Below, one piece after another: positions 7,853-17,125 of a stretch of DNA of 64,000 bases. The stretch spans positions 1-64,000 of the forward strand of contig NZ_JAOQJE010000005.1 in NCBI RefSeq assembly GCF_025567315.1, written 5' to 3'. The DNA comes from Agathobaculum ammoniilyticum. Its GTDB lineage: Bacteria > Bacillota > Clostridia > Oscillospirales > Butyricicoccaceae. The translations under genes and the position numbers were made by a program. The notes under the pieces were generated by a model. That model was given only the letters and a program-made list of their open reading frames with translations. It was not told the DNA's origin and did no database searches. The number at the start of each line of letters is the position of its first letter. The first letter of the stretch is position 1.

Positions 7853-8350
7853 CTATTCCTCCTTTAACAGCATGCGCAGACGGTTCCTCGCGCGGGAAAG
7901 GCGGCTGCGCACCGTGCCTTCGCGCACGCCGAGCGTTTTGGCAATCTCGGCGGTGGTCATATCCTCGTAATAGAACAGCACGGTCGCGATCCGATGATCC
8001 TCCGGCAGACGGCAGACCGCGTCCCACAGGCCGAGGTCGTGTTTATCCTCCGAGCCGCCCGCGAGCGGCTCGAGGTCGTCGGTATAGGTCACGCGCGCGC
8101 CCTTGCGGAGATGCTCGTAAGCGCAGTTGACCGTGATCTTGATGAGCCAGCCCTTGAGCGCCCGTTCCTCGCGCAGCCGTCCGAATGCCTGCCACGCGCG
8201 TAAGGTCGCTTCGCTGACCGCGTCCTCAGCGTCCGCGTCACTGTCGAGCAGGGCGCGCGCCGCGCGGTACATAGCGTGCCGGTGTGCGGTCACTGCGGCG
8301 GCAAAACGCTCGCGCGCATCCTCCTGCATACCAGTCAATATCATTTCCAT
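7853..8350 (-). CDS. ECF-type RNA polymerase sigma factor
   Basis: A 165-residue sigma-70 family protein. Region 2 spans ~20-85 (MYRAARALLDSDADAEDAVSEATLRAWQAF, with GWLIKITVNCAYEHLRK). Region 4 spans ~110-160 (LPEDHRIATVLFYYEDMTTAEIA, then REGTVRSRLSRARNRL). The ATG at 8350 is chosen over 8380 because GAGGTG lies at proper spacing. It is paired with the DUF4179 membrane protein immediately downstream. The stimulus is unknown. Confidence 0.9.
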   Translation of the reverse strand: MEMILTGMQEDARERFAAAVTAHRHAMYRAARALLDSDADAEDAVSEATLRAWQAFGRLREERALKGWLIKITVNCAYEHLRKGARVTYTDDLEPLAGGSEDKHDLGLWDAVCRLPEDHRIATVLFYYEDMTTAEIAKTLGVREGTVRSRLSRARNRLRMLLKEE

Positions 8351-8495
8351 CGTTTCACCTCGTCTCCATTGTCCGGACATTATAAGGATGCGTGTGGGAG
8401 GGGGAATGTTCCCGATCAGGGGGATTTTTTATGGCGCGGTACTTGTGTGGGGAGAGCAAATAGGCCGGCCTGGTTTTTCCTGTGTCGGCTGACGG

Positions 8496-8522
8496 AAAAA
8501 CCGCCCCAAAGAGGCGGTTTTG
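8496..8522 (-). terminator. Intrinsic terminator of the 184-residue protein gene
   Basis: AAAACCGCC (8497-8505) pairs with GGCGGTTTT (8513-8521), immediately past the stop codon at 8524. A T-run follows on the minus strand. It may also act on transcripts arriving on the plus strand. Confidence 0.75.
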
Positions 8523-8523
8523 T

Positions 8524-9078
8524 TTATTGCGCACGACGGTAAAGGATAGGCTGGTCATACCCGAAAGTACGCTTGCCGTTCATCTCCATAACTTCAGATA
8601 CCTCAAGTAATTCATCCGAAAAACGCTCGAACAGTTTGAATTTGAGCGTGGGGGTGAACATACTTTCACTGCCGCCCTCCCAAACGCCATCCTTCAGACG
8701 GTAGACCGCAGGCGTGAACTTTTCTGATGCGCGTAGCGCCGTATAGGCGACCGGCTGCATGCTTTCATAGGTGAAATTGGTTTTGCTGCAGCCTGAGGGG
8801 AGATCGAATGAAGTCAGGCAAATCCCGTGTGCCTCTTCGGTGAAAAGAAACAGGTGTGACGAAGCGTTGGTATGGCCGTTGATCGTATAATAACTTTCCT
8901 CAATGAGGAACACGCCTGAAAAATCCTCAGGCAGGCCCGAAATCTTGTTGTTGCACGGGGTGTTGACATGCTCGGCATAGGGGAAGTCCGTCACACCCTG
9001 TTCCTGCAGCAGGTGGAACTGTTGTGCGTTGTTGAAGCGTCCGGAAAGGATATGAATAAAATCCTTTAATTGGCTCAT
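8524..9078 (-). CDS. Hypothetical protein, 184 residues
   Basis: Soluble, without signal peptide or membrane segment. It is rich in aromatic residues and beta-prone stretches (FSGVFLIEESYYTING, SSHLFLFTEEAHGICLTSFDLP). The N-terminal FIHILSGRFNNAQQ followed by EESYY loosely recalls the CpeT-like lipocalin fold, but the similarity is too weak to name. The ATG at 9078 has AAGGAGGA upstream and is preferred over 9117. It stands alone between two terminators, so it is probably a monocistronic gene. Confidence 0.6.
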   Translation of the reverse strand: MSQLKDFIHILSGRFNNAQQFHLLQEQGVTDFPYAEHVNTPCNNKISGLPEDFSGVFLIEESYYTINGHTNASSHLFLFTEEAHGICLTSFDLPSGCSKTNFTYESMQPVAYTALRASEKFTPAVYRLKDGVWEGGSESMFTPTLKFKLFERFSDELLEVSEVMEMNGKRTFGYDQPILYRRAQ

Positions 9079-9185
9079 ATGCGTCCTCCTTATGGAATAT
9101 GGTGTTTGAATGAACACTATTATACTCTATGAACGGCGGTTTGTCCCTGTCTGTATGCTGTAATTCATAAATGTTTTACAAAAAA

Positions 9186-9212
9186 ACAGCCGGACGATAT
9201 TCGTCCGGCTGT
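9186..9212 (-). terminator. Intrinsic terminator of the clpE-like operon
   Basis: A perfect 12-bp stem ACAGCCGGACGA/TCGTCCGGCTGT with a 3-nt loop is followed on the minus strand by TTTTTTGT. It lies 20 bp past the clpE-like stop and ends the long minus-strand block starting near 17047. Confidence 0.9.
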
Positions 9213-9232
9213 GGTAAAAGCAGAGGAGAAGG

Positions 9233-11533
9233 TTAGATCGTTTCCAGAATGATCCTCCCATTCCCAGCGTGCAGGTATGCGCCGGAAAGCGGGCGCTCGC
9301 CTGTGACGATCGCAGTTGCAAGCGGGTTCTCGATCTCCTTTTCGATCAGGCGGCGCAGGTTGCGCGCGCCGAACTTGATGGAGAACGACTTTTCGGTCAG
9401 GTAGTCAAGCAGCGTGTCGTCCCAGGTCAGGCGAAGCTGCTTGCCCGCCAGGGTATCGCGCAGCTCGCCCAGCATGATGGTGGCGATGCGGCGGAAATCG
9501 GCGTTTGTGAGCTGGTTGAACGCAATGATCTCATCGATACGGTTGAGGAATTCAGGACGCATGATATCCTCCAGCGCCTTCATCGCGCGCTCCTTGCTCT
9601 GCTGGGAGACCGTACGGCCGAAGCCCGCGGGCGTGCCGCCGGTCGCGGAGCCGGCGTTCGAGGTCATGACGATCACCGTGTTTTCAAAGCTCACCACGCG
9701 GCCATGCGCGTCGGTCAGGCGGCCGTCGTCAAGGATCTGCAGCAGGGCGTTGAGCACATCGGGGTGCGCTTTTTCGATCTCATCGAACAGCACGACCGAG
9801 TATGGGCGGCGGCGGATCTTTTCGGTCAGCTGCCCGGCCTCGTCATAGCCGACATAGCCCGGGGGCGAACCGATCAGGCGGGAAACCGTGTGCTTTTCCA
9901 TATATTCCGACATATCCAGCCGCACCAGTGCGTCCGGCGAATCGAACAGGTCGAGCGCGAGCTGTTTGACCAGCTCGGTTTTGCCCACGCCGGTCGGTCC
10001 GACAAACAGGAAAGACGCGGGCTTGCGCTTGGGGCTGATGCCCGCGCGCGAGCGGCGGATGGACGCGCAGACCGCGTCCACGGCCTCGTCCTGGCCGATC
10101 ACATGTGATTTGAGACGGCTCTCCATATCCCGCAGCCGCGCGGATTCCTGCGCCGCGACCTTGGAGGCTGGAATGCCGGTCCAGATCTCAATGACCGAGG
10201 CGAGGAGCTGCTCGTCAACCGCTGGGGCGGGCTGGGTCAGCAGCTCGTGCAGCCGGCCTTCCACCTGCAGCAGGCGCTGGCGGCAGGCGGCGATGCGGGC
10301 GTAAGTGTCCTCCTGATCGGTGCGCGCGCTGGACTGGGTCAGCAGGTCGAGCTGGGTCTGCAGGCTTTCCAGCTCCGCTTGGAGCGCGGGGATTTCGGAA
10401 AGCTGCGGGGAGTCCAGATTGAGACGCGAGCAGGCTTCGTCAATCAGGTCGATGGCCTTGTCGGGCAGGAAACGGTCGGTGATATAGCGCTCGCTCATCT
10501 CGGCGGCACGGCGGCACATCTCGTCGGACACGGTCACGCCGTGGAAGGTTTCGTAATAAGAGCGGATGCCCTTGAGGATTTCGGTGGTCTCCGCGACCGA
10601 CGGCTCGCCGATATACACCGGCTGGAAGCGGCGCTCGAGCGCGGCGTCCTTTTCAATATACTTGCGGTATTCCTTGAGCGTGGTCGCGCCGATGACCTGG
10701 ATATCGCCGCGCGCGAGCGCGGGCTTGAGGATGTTGGCCGCGTTCATCGAGCCTTCGGAATCCCCCGCGCCGACGATGTTATGCACCTCGTCGATCACCA
10801 GGATGATGTTGCCGAGCTTTTTCACCTCGTCGATCAGGCCTTTCATGCGGCTCTCAAACTGCCCGCGGAACTGCGTACCCGCGACGAGCGCGGTCAGATC
10901 GAGCAGGTGGACCTCCTTGTTCCGCATCTTGAACGGCACCTTGCCCTCGTTGATGCGCACCGCCAGCCCTTCGGCCACGGCGGTCTTGCCCACGCCGGGC
11001 TCGCCGATCAGACAGGGGTTGTTCTTCTGGCGGCGGTTGAGGATCTGGATGACGCGGTCGGTTTCGCGGTCGCGGCCGACGATATGGTCGATGCGGCCCT
11101 CGGCGGCTTTGCGCGTCAGGTTTTCACAGTAGTTGTTCAGGTATTTGCGCTTTTTATCCTCGCGCGGGGGCGCCTGCGTGCGCGTGCGTGCGCTGTCGCG
11201 CAGTGGCGTCTGCGGCGGCAGGGGTGGGGCGGGGGAGGACGGGACCGGCGCCGCAGGGTCGGTTTCGTGAGGCGCGTCGTCGTCCGCCCCGTCCGAGCCG
11301 GCAGGCACTAGGTCGTTCAGGTCGGACAGCGAGCCGATCTCGCCTGAAAGGGCCTCGAGGTCGTCCTCGGTGATGCCCATTTGCTCCATGATATTGTCGA
11401 GCGGCTTGACGCCCAGCTCGCGCGCGCATTTCAGGCACAGGCCCTCCTGGGTCGTTTTGTCCGGCCCTTCGATCTTGGTGATGAAGACGACCGCGATATT
11501 TTTTTTGCATCGCGAGCACATTGGCATGTTCAT
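9233..11533 (-). CDS. clpE: ClpE/ClpC-type AAA+ unfoldase with N-terminal zinc finger
   Basis: A 766-residue class I Clp ATPase. The N-terminus has a four-Cys zinc finger (MCSRCKKN ... GLCLKCARE), as in ClpE, then an acidic Pro-rich linker. AAA domain 1 has Walker A GEPGVGKTA; a short middle domain (~400-450) follows; AAA domain 2 has GPTGVGKTE. The loop TPAGFGRTVSQ is a plausible ClpP-docking G-F motif. It would unfold damaged proteins for ClpP in the cytoplasm. No ClpN repeat pair is present, which separates it from ClpC proper. It lies 37 bp downstream of cvpA in the same direction. No McsA/McsB or CtsR genes are adjacent. Confidence 0.85.
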   Translation of the reverse strand: MNMPMCSRCKKNIAVVFITKIEGPDKTTQEGLCLKCARELGVKPLDNIMEQMGITEDDLEALSGEIGSLSDLNDLVPAGSDGADDDAPHETDPAAPVPSSPAPPLPPQTPLRDSARTRTQAPPREDKKRKYLNNYCENLTRKAAEGRIDHIVGRDRETDRVIQILNRRQKNNPCLIGEPGVGKTAVAEGLAVRINEGKVPFKMRNKEVHLLDLTALVAGTQFRGQFESRMKGLIDEVKKLGNIILVIDEVHNIVGAGDSEGSMNAANILKPALARGDIQVIGATTLKEYRKYIEKDAALERRFQPVYIGEPSVAETTEILKGIRSYYETFHGVTVSDEMCRRAAEMSERYITDRFLPDKAIDLIDEACSRLNLDSPQLSEIPALQAELESLQTQLDLLTQSSARTDQEDTYARIAACRQRLLQVEGRLHELLTQPAPAVDEQLLASVIEIWTGIPASKVAAQESARLRDMESRLKSHVIGQDEAVDAVCASIRRSRAGISPKRKPASFLFVGPTGVGKTELVKQLALDLFDSPDALVRLDMSEYMEKHTVSRLIGSPPGYVGYDEAGQLTEKIRRRPYSVVLFDEIEKAHPDVLNALLQILDDGRLTDAHGRVVSFENTVIVMTSNAGSATGGTPAGFGRTVSQQSKERAMKALEDIMRPEFLNRIDEIIAFNQLTNADFRRIATIMLGELRDTLAGKQLRLTWDDTLLDYLTEKSFSIKFGARNLRRLIEKEIENPLATAIVTGERPLSGAYLHAGNGRIILETI

Positions 11534-11570
11534 AATGTGAAATCTCCTTTTCGGAAGTAGGGGGGCGCGG

Positions 11571-12188
11571 TTAGATCGCCACCGGCAGTATATCCATCAG
11601 TTTTGCCAGCAGTAGGGTATTTGACACTCGCTCAGGCGAAAGACAGCCGAGCGAGGAGTAGGTGATGGGGAAAAACCACTCAATGCCGAGCAGCAGCAGG
11701 GCAACCAGAACAAGGCCGGTCGCGGCGCCAACGATACCGCCGGCGAGCGAATCCAGAATGCCGAGCGGCGTCAGGTGGGCGATAAAGTGCAGGCTTTTGG
11801 CCGCAAAGCTGACGATCCAGCCGAACAGGATCGCGCACAGCAGAAGCAGAAGCAGAAAAGCGATGCTTTCGGCCATGCTGGTCGCGGCCTCGGTCACGGT
11901 CTGGCGCAGCCCGTCAAGCAGGCCGGCGGCCTCGCCCAGCGCGGCCTGATTTTGAAAAATATCGCCCACAATGGGGGTTACGACCCACTTGGCAACAATA
12001 GGGGCGGCGGCGCGCGCGGCAAAGAACGCCGCCGCCAGGGCAATGAGCTTACCGACCAAGCCGTACAGCGAACCGAAGAAGCCGCGCCGGAAGCCCAGAA
12101 CCATACAGATCAGCACCACCGCGAGAATGACGAGGTCCGGCAGGTTGAGCAGCCCCTTGAGCAGGTCTAATAATAGATCAGCTTGCAT
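11571..12188 (-). CDS. cvpA: CvpA family membrane protein
   Basis: A 205-residue protein with about four membrane segments. It begins with the CvpA-type first helix and GFRRGFFGSLYGLVGKLIAL, and has the later LDSLAGGIVGAATGLVLVALLL segment typical of the family. CvpA proteins are implicated in envelope integrity and colicin V production, but the precise role is unclear. The ATG at 12188 has GAGGAT upstream; it overlaps the 3' end of the DUF5711 gene by 11 bp, so the two are coupled. Confidence 0.85.
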   Translation of the reverse strand: MQADLLLDLLKGLLNLPDLVILAVVLICMVLGFRRGFFGSLYGLVGKLIALAAAFFAARAAAPIVAKWVVTPIVGDIFQNQAALGEAAGLLDGLRQTVTEAATSMAESIAFLLLLLLCAILFGWIVSFAAKSLHFIAHLTPLGILDSLAGGIVGAATGLVLVALLLLGIEWFFPITYSSLGCLSPERVSNTLLLAKLMDILPVAI

Positions 12189-13458
12189 GGGAGATATCCT
12201 CGGATTGTTCAGAATGCGCGGTAAACAGCCGCGTGTTTTTTGCGTATAGGGCGAACAGAGTGCCGTCATCCGTCAGCAGCACGCTGCGCGCGCCGACAGC
12301 CTCGCTGTTGTGCCAGAGCGGGGCAGCGCTGCTGTCATATACCGATACGCCGGAGGAAGTGAGCACGGCAAAGCCCGCGTTTGACAGGGAAACCGCGGAC
12401 GGCTCCTCGGACAGGAAGAAAGGACCGTTCAGCACGCCATCCTCCTGTACGGTATACAGGTCGCTGCGCGCGCCGCCGGAATAGGAGCGGGTGGCGAGTA
12501 CGACCGCGCCGTTCTGCATGGAAAAGGCGAGCAGGTCGCTGGAAACAAAGGTCAGCACATGTTCAGTTCCACCCTTCCGGTCGGCCAGATAAAGCCCGTC
12601 ATCCGCCAGGATGGCGGCTGTACCGTTGGACAGGAAGCGGACGTCAATGCCGAGCGTCCCTTCCAGCACCGCGTCCGCAGCCAGTTCGCCGCTGGAAACG
12701 GTATAAAGCAGCAGGTGGGAGTCGAGCATGACCCCGTCCTGCCGGAAGGCCAGCGCGGCGAGCGTTTTGCCATCTGGCGAGAGCGCGGCCGATACGATAT
12801 AGTATTCCGAGGATTGGTATTTGAAAACCTCTTTGCCGCTGGTATCATATACGGCCGCCGCGGTGCGGTAGCCCTGCTCGTCTGTAACGAGCGCAAAATG
12901 GCCGTTTTCGGCAATGCTGCCGGTGATGATTGGGGAGGTCAGCTCCAGCTCCGCAGCGGCGGAGACCGAATTGGCCAGCACGGCTTTCGTGCCGCCGCAG
13001 TCAAAGGCGAGAACGTAATCGTCACAGGCTTCCACCACGGGGGCGGTATAGCCGAGCGTCTGCCGCAGCGTTACCAGGCCGCCGGGCTTGGCAAGGAACA
13101 GGGAATCGCTGTCCGCATAGGCCAGGCCGGATTCAAACAGCGCCGCATCGGAAAACGAGCCGTTTTCATAGGCGATTGTGGTCGCGTCGCCCCCATGCTC
13201 CCGCAGGCCCGCGATCGCATAGCTGGCAAGGCTTTGGATGGAAGCGGGCGTGAAAAGCCGGTAATTGGAAAGCAGGAACAGGAAAACCGCGATCACAAGC
13301 AGCCAGCCGCAGGCGGTTCGCAGCGTGGTGACAATGCGCACGCGGATATCCTTGCTTTCGAGCAGTAGCCTGCGCCGTTCTTTTTTGGAGGACGGGAAAC
13401 GGATGATATTTTGTTTTGTTTTCCTGGTCTTTGTGGTCAAATGCTTCCGCCTCCTCAT
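12178..13458 (-). CDS. DUF5711-like membrane-anchored beta-propeller protein
   Basis: A 426-residue protein. A basic N-terminus (~1-48) precedes a single membrane helix (LLVIAVFLFLLSNYRLF, ~53-70). The remainder is a repetitive extracytoplasmic domain with WD-like short strands (YYIVSAALSPDGKTLAALAF, ALVTDEQGYRTAAAVYDTSGKEV), consistent with a propeller. I associate this architecture with DUF5711 of Clostridia. The function is unknown. It is coupled to cvpA downstream. Confidence 0.7.
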   Translation of the reverse strand: MRRRKHLTTKTRKTKQNIIRFPSSKKERRRLLLESKDIRVRIVTTLRTACGWLLVIAVFLFLLSNYRLFTPASIQSLASYAIAGLREHGGDATTIAYENGSFSDAALFESGLAYADSDSLFLAKPGGLVTLRQTLGYTAPVVEACDDYVLAFDCGGTKAVLANSVSAAAELELTSPIITGSIAENGHFALVTDEQGYRTAAAVYDTSGKEVFKYQSSEYYIVSAALSPDGKTLAALAFRQDGVMLDSHLLLYTVSSGELAADAVLEGTLGIDVRFLSNGTAAILADDGLYLADRKGGTEHVLTFVSSDLLAFSMQNGAVVLATRSYSGGARSDLYTVQEDGVLNGPFFLSEEPSAVSLSNAGFAVLTSSGVSVYDSSAAPLWHNSEAVGARSVLLTDDGTLFALYAKNTRLFTAHSEQSEDISHAS

Positions 13459-13538
13459 TGTATCGCGTTTTGGGGCTAAAAATGTGAATAAAAATTAAAT
13501 TATCGGGCGCATATGGAACAGGCCGCATAAAAACGGGT

Positions 13539-14309
13539 TCAGCTTCCGAGCTGGAACGGGTCGAGCGCGGGGGTATGCTCATACCACAGGCGGTTCATGA
13601 ACAGCCCGTTCGCGGGCAGGGTGGGGCCGGCCTGCTCTCGGTCGCCCGACCGCAGGATCGCGGTGACGTCGTCCGGTGTCAGCTTCCCGCCGCCCACATA
13701 GGCCAGCGTGCCTGCGATGGCGCGCACCATGTTGTACAGGAACCCGTCGCCGCAGACGCGGATGCGGATGAGCCCGCCCGCCGGCTCGACCTCGCACCAG
13801 AACACGGTGCGCACCGTGCTTTTGACCGGCGTACCCTGGCTGCGCACGGCAGCAAAGTCCTGCCTGCCGACAAAGCGCTGCGCGCCCTGCTGCATTTTCG
13901 CAAGGTCGAGCGGGTAGTGGTATCGGTAGGCGTAGCGGGCATGGAACGGGTCGCGCAGGGCCGAGGGATAGATATAGTACGCATATTCCTTTTTGGTGCA
14001 GTCAAAGCGGGCGTCGAACGACTCCGGAACGGCGGCAGCGCCGGAAACCGCGATATCATCGGGCAGGAAGCTGTTCAGCGCATAGGGCAGGCGCGCCATC
14101 GGGATGGTGCAGTTCGCCCGAAAGCTTGCGACATACCGGCGCGCATGCACGCCGGAGTCCGTGCGCCCCACGCCGGAAACATGCGCCTTCTGGCCGAGCA
14201 GACGGAAGACTGCGGTTTCCATGCTCTCCTGGATGGAGGGACCGTTTTTCTGTACCTGCCAGCCGTTGTAGTTCGTCCCGTCGTAAGAGAGGATAAGCGC
14301 GATGTTCAT
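13539..14309 (-). CDS. truA: tRNA pseudouridine(38-40) synthase TruA
   Basis: A 256-residue protein. The catalytic Asp sits in GRTDSGVHA (residues ~50-58), and the start LILSYDGTNYNGWQ and GDGFLYNMVRAIAGTL are TruA signatures. It converts uridines 38-40 of the anticodon arm to pseudouridine. Its ATG overlaps the ecfT stop as ATGA, so it is translationally coupled to the ECF transporter genes, the usual clostridial order. Confidence 0.95.
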   Translation of the reverse strand: MNIALILSYDGTNYNGWQVQKNGPSIQESMETAVFRLLGQKAHVSGVGRTDSGVHARRYVASFRANCTIPMARLPYALNSFLPDDIAVSGAAAVPESFDARFDCTKKEYAYYIYPSALRDPFHARYAYRYHYPLDLAKMQQGAQRFVGRQDFAAVRSQGTPVKSTVRTVFWCEVEPAGGLIRIRVCGDGFLYNMVRAIAGTLAYVGGGKLTPDDVTAILRSGDREQAGPTLPANGLFMNRLWYEHTPALDPFQLGS

Positions 14310-15118
14310 AGGCCGTACCGCCCCAGCGCGATCACCGCGCCGATTACAACCGCGAAAATAACGCACGCACAGATATCCACGCGTTCAATATGGAGCTGCT
14401 TCATGCGCGTGCGCCCCACGTCGCCGCGGTACAGGCGGCACTCCATCGCAGTGGCCAGCTCATCCGCGCGGCGGAACGCCGAGATGAACAGCGGCACCAG
14501 AATGGGGATCATTGCCTTGGCGCGCTGGATTAGATTGCCGGAGTCAAAATCCGCGCCGCGCGCTTTCTGGGCGGAAATGATCTTTTCGGTCTCCTCGATC
14601 AGCGTCGGGATGAAGCGCAGCGCGATCGACATCATCATGGAAAGCTCATGTACGGGCGCGTGCAGCTTTTTCAGCGGCGAGAGCAGGCGCTCCAGCCCGT
14701 CGGTCAACTGGATGGGGGAGGTGGTATAAGTCAGCATGGAGGTCGCGATGATGAGCAGCATCAGGCGCAGCACCATGAAGAACGCGACCTTGACGCCCTC
14801 CCAGGAGATATGCAGGAAGCCCCACTGCCACAGATATTCGCCCGTGGCGCTGGGCGTGTAGAACAGGTTTAGCACCGCGGTGAACGCGATGATGAACAGG
14901 ACCGGCCGAAGCCCGCGCACGACAAGACGGGGGGAAATGCCGGAAATGCCGATGACCACGGCAAGGAAAGCAATCACGGCCGCATAGGAAACCGGACCGC
15001 CCGCCAGAAACAGCGCGATGATGAACACGACTGTCAATACGATCTTAACCCGTGGGTCAAGCCGGTGTACCGCGCTGTCGCCGGGGAAAAACTGGCCGAT
15101 GGTAATGTCCTTGAGCAT
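14306..15118 (-). CDS. ecfT: ECF transporter transmembrane coupling protein EcfT
   Basis: A 270-residue integral membrane protein with several hydrophobic segments. The coupling-helix motif is AQKARGADFDSGN, and a second motif occurs near AFRRADELATAMECRLYRGD. It links the two ATPases to interchangeable vitamin-binding S components. The start overlaps the ecfA2 stop and its own stop overlaps truA, so this is a tightly coupled operon. Confidence 0.95.
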   Translation of the reverse strand: MLKDITIGQFFPGDSAVHRLDPRVKIVLTVVFIIALFLAGGPVSYAAVIAFLAVVIGISGISPRLVVRGLRPVLFIIAFTAVLNLFYTPSATGEYLWQWGFLHISWEGVKVAFFMVLRLMLLIIATSMLTYTTSPIQLTDGLERLLSPLKKLHAPVHELSMMMSIALRFIPTLIEETEKIISAQKARGADFDSGNLIQRAKAMIPILVPLFISAFRRADELATAMECRLYRGDVGRTRMKQLHIERVDICACVIFAVVIGAVIALGRYGL

Positions 15119-15987
15119 CAGTGCGCCGCCTCCTTCCGCTTGCAGGCGCGCAGCGCTTCCAAGGCCTGCGCGACGGTGAATACCGAGGTGTCCACGGCAT
15201 GTCCGCGTTTTTTCAGCTCGAGCATGACCTTGGTAATCATGGGGATGTCGAGACCGGCCGCGACGATCTCCTCCGCGTGGGAGAATACCTCGCGCGGGGT
15301 GTCGCAGAACAGGATCTTCGCGTGGTTCATCACGAGCAGGCGGTCGGCCAGCCGGGCGATGTCCTCCATGGAGTGCGAAACGATTAGCACGGTCGCGCCG
15401 GACTGGTCGTGGTACCGCTTGACAAGGCTGAGGATCTCATCCCGTCCGGCAGGGTCGAGGCCGGCGGTCGGCTCGTCCAGCACAAGCACGTCCGGACGCA
15501 TGGCAATTACGCCCGCGATGGCGACGCGGCGCTTCTGGCCGCCGGACAGCGCAAATGGAGACTGGCTGGCAAGGCTTGCGTCCAGTCCAACCGCATCCAT
15601 GGATTCACGCACGCGTTCGTCGATCTCATCCTGCGGCAGTTTCATGTTGGTCGGGCCGTAAGCGATATCCCGGGCGATCGTCTCCTCGAAAAGCTGGTAT
15701 TCCGGATACTGGAACACCAGGCCGACGCGGAAACGGGTTTCGCGCGCGCATTTGCCCTTTTCGTTCCAGATGGGCTGTCCATCCAGCAACACCTCGCCTG
15801 AGGCGGGCTTGAGAAGGCCGTTAAAATGCTGGATCAGAGTGGACTTGCCCGAACCGGTGTGGCCGATCACGCCAAGGATCTCGCCCTTTTGTATTTTCAG
15901 GTCAACATGGTCGAGCGCGGTGCGCTCAAAGGGGGTGCCTGCCCCGTAAACGTAGGTCAGGCCCCGTGTTTCAAGAATCGTTGACAA
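15118..15987 (-). CDS. ecfA2: ECF transporter ATPase EcfA2
   Basis: A 289-residue ABC ATPase: Walker A GHTGSGKST, Q-loop VFQYPEYQLFEE, signature LSGGQKRRVAIAG, Walker B VLVLDEPTAGLDP. The start is a TTG at 15987, because GGAGGAG lies 6 nt upstream and the protein then begins STILETRGLTYVYG, the expected N-terminus; the in-frame ATG at 16038 would add an unrelated extension. It pairs with EcfA1 to energise vitamin uptake. Confidence 0.95.
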   Translation of the reverse strand: MSTILETRGLTYVYGAGTPFERTALDHVDLKIQKGEILGVIGHTGSGKSTLIQHFNGLLKPASGEVLLDGQPIWNEKGKCARETRFRVGLVFQYPEYQLFEETIARDIAYGPTNMKLPQDEIDERVRESMDAVGLDASLASQSPFALSGGQKRRVAIAGVIAMRPDVLVLDEPTAGLDPAGRDEILSLVKRYHDQSGATVLIVSHSMEDIARLADRLLVMNHAKILFCDTPREVFSHAEEIVAAGLDIPMITKVMLELKKRGHAVDTSVFTVAQALEALRACKRKEAAH

Positions 15988-16047
15988 TGGGTTCTCCTCC
16001 CATATGGATTGATGTGCGGGGTGAAAGGCGCGCGGCACTTCTGGCCG

Positions 16048-16896
16048 CTATGCCAGATACTGCTCCAGGATATCCGCGCATTCACCGATGGAAAGCGCGT
16101 CGATCGGCAAGGCTTCGCCGTCCTGCCGGTTGAGGCTGTGCAGCACCTCAATGGTCTGCGGCACGGTGAGCGACGCGGCGCGCAGCGTGTCCACCTGCGT
16201 AAATATCTCGCGCGGCGTACCGTCCATCAGCACGTTCCCCTGATGCATGACCACCACGCGCTGCGCCTGCACGGCCTCGTCCATGTGGTGCGTGATCAGG
16301 ATGACCGTGATGCCGTACTGGCGGTTCAGCTCACGCACGACCGCCATGACCTCGCGCCGCCCCTGGGGGTCGAGCATGGCGGTGGGCTCGTCAAGCACCA
16401 CGCAGCGCGGCATCATGGCGATCACGCCCGCGATGGCCACACGCTGCTTCTGTCCGCCGGACAGGCGGTGCGGCGCCTGCTTGCGGTATTCGTACATGCC
16501 GACCGCGCGGAGCGCTTCGTCCACCCGTTTGCGGATTTCGGCGGGCGGCACGCCCATGTTTTCGAGCGCGAACGCAACGTCCTCCTCCACGACCGTGGCG
16601 ACAAGCTGGTTGTCCGGATTCTGGAACACCATGGAGACGGTCTTTCGCACCTCATAGGTGTTGCTCTCGTCCCGCGTGTCCATCATATCGACATAGCACA
16701 CGCCGCCCGTCGGCAGACGGATGGCGTTGAAGCAGCCCGCGAGGGTGGACTTGCCCGAGCCGTTATGCCCCAGCACGGCGACGAATTCGCCGCGCTTGAT
16801 CGAAAGGTCCACGCCCTTCAGAACAGGTACGGAAAGCTGTCCCTCCTCCGCGGGATAGGCGTATTGCAGGTTTTCTGTTTTGATGATCTCGGACAT
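16048..16896 (-). CDS. ecfA1: ECF transporter ATPase EcfA1
   Basis: A 282-residue ABC ATPase: Walker A GHNGSGKST, Q-loop VFQNPDNQLVATVVEED (typical of EcfA1), signature LSGGQKQRVAIAG, Walker B VVLDEPTAMLDP. The ATG at 16896 has AAGGATG upstream. It is the first transporter gene of the operon, but a 42-codon ORF lies 23 bp before it on the same strand. Confidence 0.95.
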   Translation of the reverse strand: MSEIIKTENLQYAYPAEEGQLSVPVLKGVDLSIKRGEFVAVLGHNGSGKSTLAGCFNAIRLPTGGVCYVDMMDTRDESNTYEVRKTVSMVFQNPDNQLVATVVEEDVAFALENMGVPPAEIRKRVDEALRAVGMYEYRKQAPHRLSGGQKQRVAIAGVIAMMPRCVVLDEPTAMLDPQGRREVMAVVRELNRQYGITVILITHHMDEAVQAQRVVVMHQGNVLMDGTPREIFTQVDTLRAASLTVPQTIEVLHSLNRQDGEALPIDALSIGECADILEQYLA

Positions 16897-16918
16897 AGCT
16901 TTTTCATCCTTAAAACAA

Positions 16919-17047
16919 TCAGAATTTCGGTCGGTTGGACTCGTCAATCGCGTCCTTGACCGCTTTTTTGACGACAAAATACAACAGAATCAGGAAAAGG
17001 ATATCAGGGAGATACATAAACAAATTAAAAAGCAAACTTTGCAGCAT
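16919..17047 (-). CDS. 42-residue single-span membrane peptide ahead of ecfA1
   Basis: The ORF reads MLQSLLFNLFMYLPDILFL, continues as a hydrophobic helix to LLYFVV, then ends in a charged tail KKAVKDAIDESNRPKF. A strong Shine-Dalgarno (GGAGGAAGG) precedes the ATG at 17047. The gene is too short for ordinary ORF thresholds. The N-out/C-in layout with a helix and charged tail is typical of small membrane regulators. It sits 22 bp upstream of ecfA1, so it is probably the first cistron of the ECF operon. No named family is recognised. Confidence 0.65.
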   Translation of the reverse strand: MLQSLLFNLFMYLPDILFLILLYFVVKKAVKDAIDESNRPKF

Positions 17048-17125
17048 TAGTTTTCCCACCTTCCTCCATCAGAAAGCAGTTCGTGCCGTACCCTGCGTTT
17101 TACACGCTGGATACAGCCGTATCCG

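Noticed and set aside
8350..8420. An autoregulated ECF promoter ahead of the sigma factor (GGGAAC near 8405)
   Set aside because: A -35-like GGAAC exists but the -10 is unconvincing, and the site coincides with an unrelated TATAAT.
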